Assembly: GCA_017881905.1 (NCBI GenBank)
Contig: JADGQI010000090.1
Coordinates: forward strand, 1-46,775
Source of the DNA: Chloroflexota bacterium
Lineage (GTDB): Bacteria > Chloroflexota > Limnocylindria > Limnocylindrales > CSP1-4
DNA length: 46,775 nucleotides
Reading direction: 5' to 3'
The position numbers and the translations under genes are program-made. This document shows, in pieces, positions 41,203 to 46,775 of the stretch. How positions within the stretch are numbered: the first letter of the stretch is position 1; each line of letters begins with the position of its first letter. Below the pieces are notes generated by a model. The model searched no databases and had not been told where the DNA came from. It worked only from the letters and a program-made list of their open reading frames with translations.

Positions 41203-41532
41203 TCATGGCGTCGGATCTGCCCGCTCGGCGTTGCGGCGCAGCGGCACCACTCCCTCGATCACCACCATCCGCCACGTCCCGGCGCCGTCACGGATCTCGC
41301 GGATCTCGCGATATTCCTCGGAGTCATACCAGGCTTTGGCGGCGTCGACGGACTCGAACTCGATCACGACCAGGCGTTCCGGATCCCAACCGCCTTCGAG
41401 GGTGACGGTCTTGCCGCCACGCGCGAGGAATCGCCCGCCGTGGCGTTCGACGCTCGGGCCGGACTGCGCGCTGTATCGGGCGGCCCGCTCCATGTCCGTC
41501 CGGTGGACATCGACCACGACATAGGCAGCCAT
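41203..41532 (-). CDS. DUF1330 family protein
   Basis: A 109-aa ferredoxin-like-fold (dimeric alpha-beta barrel) protein. AAYVVVDVHRTDMERAARY at the N-terminus, FLARGGKTVTLEGGWDPERLVVIEF in the middle and AKAWYDSEEYREIREIRDGAGTW are characteristic of DUF1330. Function is unknown. ATG 41532, with TAGGAT (41544-41539) ending 6 bases before it, so the mRNA is probably leaderless. Precedes the PIN gene on the same strand. Confidence 0.9.
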   Translation of the reverse strand: MAAYVVVDVHRTDMERAARYSAQSGPSVERHGGRFLARGGKTVTLEGGWDPERLVVIEFESVDAAKAWYDSEEYREIREIRDGAGTWRMVVIEGVVPLRRNAERADPTP

Positions 41533-41538
41533 CGCCCG

Positions 41539-41544
41539 ATCCTA
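41539..41544 (-). promoter_or_regulatory. Leaderless promoter -10 of the DUF1330 gene
   Basis: TAGGAT on the minus strand ends 6 bases before the ATG at 41532. The same hexamer is used 8 bases before the OmpR-type regulator at 35243. Confidence 0.5.
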
Positions 41545-41633
41545 CACCTCGGTCGATGTGGTCCCGGATCGGCCTCGGTGCGATCGGCTGCCGGGGCGTA
41601 TCGTCGCGTCGGGCGAACCACCCGGACAGGACG

Positions 41634-43136
41634 ATGACGACCTCGACAGCCGACCCATCCGACCACCACGTGTCGTTCTCCATCCCGTGGCCCGTGCTCC
41701 TGGTCGCCGGCCTGATGGTCGTCGGGCTGCTGGCCGTGTCGGGCGCCTACGGCTTCCACGGCGACGAGATGTACTACGTCGTGGCCGGCCAGCACCCTGC
41801 GTTCGGGTATGTCGACCAGCCGCCCCTGACGCCGCTCCTCTCCGCCGCATCCGTCGCGCTGCTCGGCGTGACGCCGACGGCCGTGCGACTGTTGCCCGCC
41901 CTCGAGATGGGCCTCGTCGTCGTCCTGATCGCGCTCATGGCGCACGACCTGGGCGGATCCCGACGAGCGCAGGTCCTCGCGGCGACCACCGCCGCCCTGT
42001 CCGGCTATCTGGCCGCCGGGCATCTCGACACGACGAGCGAGCCCGACCTGCTCGCCTGGGCGGTCATCCTGTGGCTGATCGTCAAGCTTCTAGCGGGCGG
42101 CGACCGGCGCCTCTGGCTCGTGGTGGGCGTCGCCGCCGGGATCGGCCTCGAGAACAAGGACACGGTCCTCTACCTCGGGGCGGGACTGGCGGCGGGACTG
42201 CTCCTCGACCGGCGCTGGGACGTGGTGTGCTCACCCTGGGCTTGGGCGGCGATCGCGATCGCGGTCCTGCTCTGGGCACCGAACCTGATCTGGCAGGCGG
42301 CGAACGGCTGGCCCCAGCTCACGATGGCCGCACGGATCGGGGGCTACGCCGCGGACAACCGCGCCCAGTTCGTCCCCTTCCTCTGGCTGTTCACCGGGCC
42401 GCTTCTCTTCGTCGTGACCGTCGCCGGCTGGGGCTGGATGCTGGACGCGAACGCAGCGGCGCCGTGGCGGGCGATCGGGATCGCCGGGGTCGTGATCCTC
42501 GTCCTGGTCGCCGTCAGTGGCGGCAAGGCCTACTACGGCATCGGCATCGTCGCCCCGTTCATGGCCGCCGGGGGGATCCTCGTCGACCGCTGGCTGGGCC
42601 GCGGCCATCGGCGTCTTCGGGCCGGGGCCTTCATCGCGGCGGCGGCGCTCTCCGGCGCCCTGCTCGTGCTGTTGACGGTGCCGATCCTGCCACCCGCCAC
42701 GTTCGCCACGAGCTCCCTCCCCGCGACGGACCCGATCCTGGCCGAACAGATCGGCTGGCCGCAGTTCGTCGCGACGGTCGAGGGCGTGGTGGGCGCCTTG
42801 CCCGCGGACGAGCGCGCCCGCGCGGTGATCCTGACCAACGACTACAGCGAGGCGAGCCCGCTCGTGCTGCTGGGTACCGGGCTGCCGCCGGTCTACTCGG
42901 GCCACAACGCGTTCTGGGAGTGGGGGCCGCCCCCGGCCGACCGTACCGTGGTGGTGCACGTGGGCGACTGGCGACCGGAAGACTGGAGCCAGTACTTCGT
43001 GGGCTGTCGCGATGTCGCGCACATCGACAACCGACTCGGCATCGAGAACGGCGAGCAGGGCAAGGCTGTCACGGTGTGCACCGGCCTGCGAGCGCCCTGG
43101 ACCACGATCTGGCCGAGCCTCCGGACGATCTCCTGA
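41634..43136 (+). CDS. GT39/ArnT-like membrane glycosyltransferase
   Basis: A 500-aa GT-C protein with roughly ten transmembrane helices in the first 380 residues and a soluble extracytoplasmic C-terminal domain of about 120 residues. Near the N-terminus YGFHGDEMYYVVAG carries the catalytic Asp-Glu of the first loop, followed by FGYVDQPPLTPLLSAAS. TSEPDLLAWAVILWLIV is the second conserved loop. Such enzymes use polyprenyl-phosphate sugars and glycosylate lipids or proteins outside the membrane. Acceptor unknown. Start ATG 41634 after ACAGGAC; an upstream Met at 41556 adds 26 polar residues and was rejected. Confidence 0.88.
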   Translation: MTTSTADPSDHHVSFSIPWPVLLVAGLMVVGLLAVSGAYGFHGDEMYYVVAGQHPAFGYVDQPPLTPLLSAASVALLGVTPTAVRLLPALEMGLVVVLIALMAHDLGGSRRAQVLAATTAALSGYLAAGHLDTTSEPDLLAWAVILWLIVKLLAGGDRRLWLVVGVAAGIGLENKDTVLYLGAGLAAGLLLDRRWDVVCSPWAWAAIAIAVLLWAPNLIWQAANGWPQLTMAARIGGYAADNRAQFVPFLWLFTGPLLFVVTVAGWGWMLDANAAAPWRAIGIAGVVILVLVAVSGGKAYYGIGIVAPFMAAGGILVDRWLGRGHRRLRAGAFIAAAALSGALLVLLTVPILPPATFATSSLPATDPILAEQIGWPQFVATVEGVVGALPADERARAVILTNDYSEASPLVLLGTGLPPVYSGHNAFWEWGPPPADRTVVVHVGDWRPEDWSQYFVGCRDVAHIDNRLGIENGEQGKAVTVCTGLRAPWTTIWPSLRTIS

Positions 43137-43202
43137 CTCCTGCTCGACCCCGATCGTGATCGCCCACCGGGCGGCCGTGCCCGCGGCCCAGGTGCGTCGG
43201 AC

Positions 43203-43892
43203 CTAGTGCCGGCGCCGGCGAAGGTGGACCAGTGGGAGGGCGATCCCGAGGATCGTCGTGACCAAGTACAGCCCGACGGCGGCCAGCGGCAGGACGATGG
43301 CCACGCCGATCGCGACGACATTCAACGCGATCACGAGCCACCGCTGACGGACCTTCGCCTCCAGGGTCTCGTCGGCGACCCCATCGAGCACGAGCGATCG
43401 TTCGCTGGCGATGTAGAACATGAGAAGGCTCAGGGCGAGCGACGCCAGGAGCACGTTGACGCCGTAGATCACGACCGCGGCTTCGACGTCCGGAGCCGAG
43501 ATCCGGGTCACCATCAGGTTCGTCGAGAACGGGAGCACGGCGACGAAGAGCAGCATCAGGAGGTCGATGCCGTAGGCCCGGGTGTCGGCCTGCCGCATCA
43601 GCTTCGTCATCCCGGCGTGGTTGACCCAGATCCCCCCGATGAACACGAAGCTGATGAGGTAGCCGAGGAACTCCTGCCATTCATCGGCCAGGGCGGGGAG
43701 CAGGCGAACATCGACGGGCGGGACGGTCAGCTCGAGGACGAGCAGCGTGATGGCGATGGCGAAGACGCCGTCGGTGAATGCGTTGAAGCGGTCGAGGGGC
43801 AGGACATCGGGGGCGCGGTGGATGCGACCATGGTCCGGGCGTCCGGCGGACCGATCGGTCGGGCCCTCGTCGGAGTGTCCATCGGGCTCCAT
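43203..43892 (-). CDS. TMEM175-family (DUF1211) putative potassium channel subunit
   Basis: A 229-aa protein with a polar N-terminus (residues 1-30) and six helices. The hallmark RFNAFTDGVFAIAITLLVLEL near residue 33 is the TM1 filter motif of TMEM175-like channels. A single six-helix repeat is typical of bacterial members, which assemble as tetramers. Ion specificity is not readable here. TACCAT (43905-43900) ends 7 bases before ATG 43892, which favours that start over ATG 43901, which overlaps the hexamer. Confidence 0.9.
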   Translation of the reverse strand: MEPDGHSDEGPTDRSAGRPDHGRIHRAPDVLPLDRFNAFTDGVFAIAITLLVLELTVPPVDVRLLPALADEWQEFLGYLISFVFIGGIWVNHAGMTKLMRQADTRAYGIDLLMLLFVAVLPFSTNLMVTRISAPDVEAAVVIYGVNVLLASLALSLLMFYIASERSLVLDGVADETLEAKVRQRWLVIALNVVAIGVAIVLPLAAVGLYLVTTILGIALPLVHLRRRRH

Positions 43893-43899
43893 GCACGGC

Positions 43900-43988
43900 A
43901 TGGTAGCCGCCGACCATGCGTATCGGGCAGACGAGTGGGCGACCCAGCTGGAGGCTGGGTCCTGGACCAAAGGGCGGCAGAGTAGATT
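43900..43988. promoter_or_regulatory. Divergent leaderless promoters (TMEM175-like / methyltransferase)
   Basis: Minus: TACCAT (43905-43900), 7 bases before ATG 43892. Plus: TAGATT (43983-43988), 6 bases before ATG 43995. No -35 consensus is visible. Confidence 0.5.
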
Positions 43989-43994
43989 CGGCAG

Positions 43995-44753
43995 ATGAGT
44001 TTCGACGTGGCGGCGGACGCCTACGACCGCTATATGGGCAAGTACTCGCTTCTGCTTGCCCCGCGACTGGCGGACTTCGCCGGGGTGGGATCCGGCCAGC
44101 GAGTGCTCGACGTCGGTTGCGGTCCTGGCGCCCTGACCGCGGTGCTCGTCGCGCGAGTGGGGGCGTCTGCCGTCGCGGCCGTCGATCCGTCGCCACCCTT
44201 CGTCGCCGCCGTGCGGGAACGCTATCCCGGGGTGCAGGTCGTCCTGGCGTCCGCAGAGGGATTGCCGTTCCCGGACCTGACCTTCGACGCGGCCCTCGCC
44301 CAGCTCGTCGTCCATTTCATGCCGGATCCGAACCGCGGACTGCGGGAGATGGCACGGGTCAGCCGGCATGACGGTGTCGTGGCCGCCTGCGTCTGGGACC
44401 ACGCCGGCGACCAGGGCCCGCTGAGCCTGTTCTGGAGTGCGGCACGCGCGCTCGACCCGGAGGTCGAAGACGAATCCCAGCTTCCGGGTGTCCGTGAGGG
44501 CCACTTGGCGGAACTGTTCGAGGCGGCCGGGCTACGCGAGATCGAGGCCACCGTCCTGTGGGCCAGCGTCGAGCACGAGTCGTTCGAAGCCTGGTGGGAG
44601 CCGTTCACGCAGGGTGTCGGGCCCGGGGGCTCCTACCTGGCGGGCCTCAGCTCCGACCGGCAGGACGAGCTGCGTGAACGATGTCGGGCCATGATCCCGA
44701 CGACTCCGTTCGTGGTCGTCGCTCGGGCTTGGGCGGCTCGCGGCCTGGCCTGA
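43995..44753 (+). CDS. Class I SAM-dependent methyltransferase
   Basis: A 252-aa methyltransferase. RVLDVGCGPGALTAVLVAR near residue 37 is motif I (SAM binding), AVAAVDPSPPFVAAVRER the acidic motif after beta-2, ASAEGLPFPDLTFDAALAQLVVHFM motifs for SAM and the catalytic face, and REMARVSRHDGVVAACVWD post-motif. UbiE/Ubi-like, substrate unknown. Leaderless promoter signal at 43983-43988. Followed by a 335-base non-coding stretch. Confidence 0.9.
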   Translation: MSFDVAADAYDRYMGKYSLLLAPRLADFAGVGSGQRVLDVGCGPGALTAVLVARVGASAVAAVDPSPPFVAAVRERYPGVQVVLASAEGLPFPDLTFDAALAQLVVHFMPDPNRGLREMARVSRHDGVVAACVWDHAGDQGPLSLFWSAARALDPEVEDESQLPGVREGHLAELFEAAGLREIEATVLWASVEHESFEAWWEPFTQGVGPGGSYLAGLSSDRQDELRERCRAMIPTTPFVVVARAWAARGLA

Positions 44754-45088
44754 ACTTGTCTCGATTGTTATATTGCGTAACGGGCCAGCCGGCCCTGGCA
44801 TCGTCAGACGCCTGCCGGCCCACCTCGCTGGGCCCGCCACGCCTCAGAGTGGGCCATCCGGCAGGCTCCGGGAGGAGGTGTCTGATCGGTCACTGACCGT
44901 TGAATAGCACACATCAGGGCCACGGACCCCTCGGTCCCGACGTGACCGACCTCCACCGTCCCTCGTCGATCCGGGACCCTGATGACGACATCCGCGAGGT
45001 GGGGTTCGATGGATGATCGAAGCCCAGCCAAGCTCGCCTGACCAAGGCCGTTGGCGCACACAGTCCCTGATGAGAGGAGACCAGATCG
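44754..45088 (+). other. 335-base non-coding stretch with hairpins and an operator-like palindrome
   Basis: No credible gene. It begins with an AT-rich island (44755-44780, containing TGTTATATTG). Hairpins: GGGCC/GGCCC (44782-44786, 44791-44795); GGCCCA/TGGGCC (44817-44822, 44829-44834); and a long-range GCCTGCCGG/CCGGCAGGC pair (44810-44818, 44858-44866) enclosing the last one. CGGTCA-C-TGACCG (44887-44899) is a perfect 13-bp palindrome. GAGAGGAGA precedes ATG 45089. Could hold terminator, promoter and operator, or a small RNA; none can be proven here. Confidence 0.45.
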
Positions 45089-46261
45089 ATGACCCAGGAA
45101 TACGGTCAGACTCTGGCGGCGTTCGTGCTCGACACGGGCAAGCAGTCGCGGCGACTCCTGAAGCGGATCCAGGAGATCGACGAGGTCGACCCCAATGTCA
45201 AGATCGTCGATGCGGCGATCGCCGACCGGACCAGGTTCCGGGTCAAGGTCCACCAGACCACGGATCTCGGCGGCGCGAAGGGCGCCGCCCGTGGCGCCGG
45301 GCTCGGTGTCATCGTCGGGGCGATCGTCCTGGGGCCCGCCGGGGCGGTCATCGGCGGCGCGGCCGGTGGAGTCCTGAATGGAGTGCGAAACCGCCTGCAC
45401 GACATCGGGATCGAAGACAAGTTCATGCGGCAGATCACCAAAGAGGTCGAGAAGGGGAAGAGCGTCCTGTTCATCCTGTATGAAGGGAACTGGGCCGCGT
45501 CGATCGGGATGATCGAACAGGCCATCACGGCCGAGAAGGCCCTCCTGATCTCCAGCACGCTGCCCCCCAAGACCGAGGCCGCCCTCAAGGCGCTCGTCGA
45601 TCCGGCCGTCGAGCAGCTCGGCGGCGCCGAGGTCGTGTCCGACTATGAGGTGGAAGTCCCCGAGGAGGCGCCGGCCGAGGCTGCCGCGCCGGCCGTGCCG
45701 GCCGCGGCGGTGGCGGCCGCGGCGGTGGCGCCGGCTGCGACCGCCGACGACCTGACGCAGCTCTCCGGCATCGGGCCAAAGGCCAGCGCCGCGCTGGCGA
45801 CCGCGGGGATCACGACCTATGCGGCGCTGGCCGAGGCCAACGAGCCGCAACTCCGCCACGCGCTCCACGCGGCGGACATGGTGCCGCCCGCCAATGTGGC
45901 GTCGTGGCCGATGCAGGCGAGCTATGCCGCGAGTGGCGACTGGCAGGGCCTGATGAAGTACAACAAGCGAGGGTCCGAGCCCAGCCACCGCGGCGCGTCC
46001 AAGCCGAAGGCGGCCACCGGCGCGGCGCCCGACGATCTGACGCAGCTCAATGGCATCGGGCCACGAATCTCCATGATCCTGTCCGACGGCGGTGTGACCA
46101 CCTACGCACAGCTCGAGCACACCGATCCATCCCAGCTCCGGAAGATCATCGCAGAAGGCGGGGCGCTGCCGCCCTCGAGCCTCGATACGTGGCCGACCCA
46201 GGCCTCGTACGCGGTACGGGGAGATTGGCAGGGCCTTGCGACCTACAACAGCCGCAAGTAG
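45089..46261 (+). CDS. DUF1269-type protein with two copies of a helix-hairpin-helix-like C-terminal domain
   Basis: A 390-aa protein. Residues 1-170 resemble DUF1269: TLAAFVLDTGKQSRRLLKRI, a glycine-rich hydrophobic hairpin (GAARGAGLGVIVGAIVLGPA then GAVIGGAAGGVL) likely membrane-associated, and GKSVLFILYEGNW. An Ala/Pro/Val-rich linker (about 190-218) leads to two 75-residue repeats at 220-294 and 315-389, each beginning DDLTQL(S/N)GIGP and containing TTYA(A/Q)L, then SWP or TWP followed by QASYA, and GDWQGL. The GIGP turn and following helix match HhH-type modules such as those fused to ribosomal L21 in some bacteria. Strong GAGAGGAGA ribosome site. Followed by a terminator. Membrane or nucleic-acid role is inference. 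Confidence 0.82.
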   Translation: MTQEYGQTLAAFVLDTGKQSRRLLKRIQEIDEVDPNVKIVDAAIADRTRFRVKVHQTTDLGGAKGAARGAGLGVIVGAIVLGPAGAVIGGAAGGVLNGVRNRLHDIGIEDKFMRQITKEVEKGKSVLFILYEGNWAASIGMIEQAITAEKALLISSTLPPKTEAALKALVDPAVEQLGGAEVVSDYEVEVPEEAPAEAAAPAVPAAAVAAAAVAPAATADDLTQLSGIGPKASAALATAGITTYAALAEANEPQLRHALHAADMVPPANVASWPMQASYAASGDWQGLMKYNKRGSEPSHRGASKPKAATGAAPDDLTQLNGIGPRISMILSDGGVTTYAQLEHTDPSQLRKIIAEGGALPPSSLDTWPTQASYAVRGDWQGLATYNSRK

Positions 46262-46276
46262 CGTCCGACGGGCGCC

Positions 46277-46300
46277 GTGCTGCAGCCACGTCCGCAGCAC
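46277..46300 (+). other. Small hairpin after the DUF1269 gene
   Basis: GTGCTGC (46277-46283) and GCAGCAC (46294-46300) form a perfect 7-bp stem with a 10-base loop, 15 bases after the stop and just before the terminator stem. Confidence 0.55.
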
Positions 46301-46312
46301 GAGGAATGACAC

Positions 46313-46341
46313 AGAGACCCTCTCGGTTCGGGAGGGTCTCT
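46313..46341 (+). terminator. Intrinsic-type terminator of the DUF1269 gene
   Basis: AGAGACCCTC (46313-46322) and GAGGGTCTCT (46332-46341) form a perfect 10-bp stem with a 9-base loop that can close further by C46324-G46330, followed by CCGTTTC. Located 51 bases after the stop codon. The best terminator in the window. From 46342 to 46511 I see no gene. Confidence 0.75.
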
Positions 46342-46511
46342 CCGTTTCGCATGCCGGGCGTCGCTCTCGACAGTTCGCGGATCGCTGCCGCAGGTCCACT
46401 GTGATCTGATTCGGTCGCGACCGGCAGGACCGGCCCTCGCTCTTCGGCCCGATCTCGACGAAGCCTTTGACTCCGAGAGGCGCACGCTGACAGGTCCCGG
46501 GTCGCGGAGCC

Positions 46512-46775
46512 TCAGAGCACCGCCTCCAGCATCTCCTCCCAATGGTCGAACGGGAAGAGGTGGGCTTCGTCGGGGTAGACGACCAGGGTCGCCCGTGGGA
46601 TGGTTGCCGCAAGGTAGTCGGCTGTCACGCGTGCCCATGGCTCATCGACCTGTCCGCACCAGATGGTCACGGGCTGGACGATGTCGCTCACCGAGAATCC
46701 GGCCAGCGTGTATTCCGCGACATGGTCGGCGACCAATCCCGCCGAGCCCTGTCGGGCCGCCTCGCGCGTCAGAGC
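46512..46775 (-). CDS. Alpha/beta hydrolase, C-terminal part (5' end outside the window)
   Basis: The last 87 residues of an alpha/beta-hydrolase, open through the window edge. PVTIWCGQVDEPW holds the likely catalytic Asp after beta-7 and VVYPDEAHLFPFDHWEEML the catalytic His in the DEAH-like loop; the usual end helix EEMLEAVL follows. The nucleophile elbow lies outside the window. TTG codons near 46736 are internal, not starts. Substrate unknown. Confidence 0.82.
   Translation of the reverse strand, partial: ALTREAARQGSAGLVADHVAEYTLAGFSVSDIVQPVTIWCGQVDEPWARVTADYLAATIPRATLVVYPDEAHLFPFDHWEEMLEAVL

Noticed and set aside
40746-41532. Toxin-antitoxin pair (PIN plus DUF1330)
   Set aside because: DUF1330 has no antitoxin or DNA-binding features and has its own promoter; there is no small upstream gene.
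44804-46612. A 602-codon open frame on the minus strand over the DUF1269 gene
   Set aside because: Compositional shadow; product has no domain pattern and the plus-strand gene has a strong ribosome site and terminator.
1-46775. tRNA, rRNA, riboswitch or insertion sequences
   Set aside because: I saw no cloverleaf, conserved rRNA segment, known riboswitch core or terminal inverted repeats with a transposase; a small structured RNA in 44754-45088 cannot be excluded.

Overview
This is a 46.8 kb window of very GC-rich bacterial DNA, densely coded on both strands, with many 4-base ATGA stop/start overlaps. It has no rRNA, tRNA, CRISPR array, insertion sequence or phage module that I can see. The protein repertoire (DUF2252, DUF885, a DUF1622 membrane protein, a LysM protein with a Cys-rich head, a GH57/GH13/GT35 glucan set, large numbers of VOC and SnoaL proteins) fits an uncultured high-GC Chloroflexota, for example a Limnocylindria-like lineage. 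A high-GC actinobacterium-like lineage cannot be excluded. The lineage is inference, because no marker gene is present.

Layout. 1-8.8 kb: a truncated arylsulfatase, a DUF1622 membrane protein, DUF2252, a LysM cell-surface protein, a small SnoaL-like protein, a TPM/DUF2207 membrane protein, diaminopimelate decarboxylase (lysA) and a holin-IV-type membrane protein. 8.8-12.8 kb: a coupled proline racemase family/GNAT pair that diverges, from a perfectly symmetric promoter palindrome, from a coupled split-barrel flavoprotein/DUF885 peptidase pair. 12.9-16.1 kb: a three-gene coupled operon encoding an Fe-S/FAD oxidoreductase and two membrane proteins that are paralogues of each other. 16.3-30.5 kb: an alpha-glucan (glycogen/maltodextrin) island. 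It holds a GntR regulator, a 1067-aa GH13 enzyme, a histidine kinase and a LuxR-type regulator in one coupled operon, then GH57 and GH13 enzymes on divergent promoters, and alpha-glucan phosphorylase and glycogen synthase on another divergent promoter. A 46-aa membrane protein is read divergently from the GntR gene.

30.5-32.6 kb: an alpha/beta hydrolase, a double-ACT protein and a nucleotidyltransferase-like protein. 32.6-38.5 kb: an electron-transfer island. On the minus strand are two small exported or anchored proteins, an ApbE flavin transferase and a four-His ferric-reductase-like membrane protein. On the plus strand are an OmpR-type regulator, a histidine kinase, a ferredoxin and a ferredoxin-NADP reductase. 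38.5-46.8 kb: single genes (LamG-like secreted protein, two VOC proteins, SnoaL, PIN, DUF1330, a GT39-like membrane glycosyltransferase, a TMEM175-like channel, a methyltransferase, a DUF1269 protein with a duplicated C-terminal domain) and a truncated alpha/beta hydrolase.

A recurring signal runs through the window. At least thirteen genes have a TANNNT hexamer ending exactly 6-8 bases before an ATG or GTG start, which looks like leaderless transcription. I used this to choose several start codons. Other genes have clear Shine-Dalgarno sequences instead.
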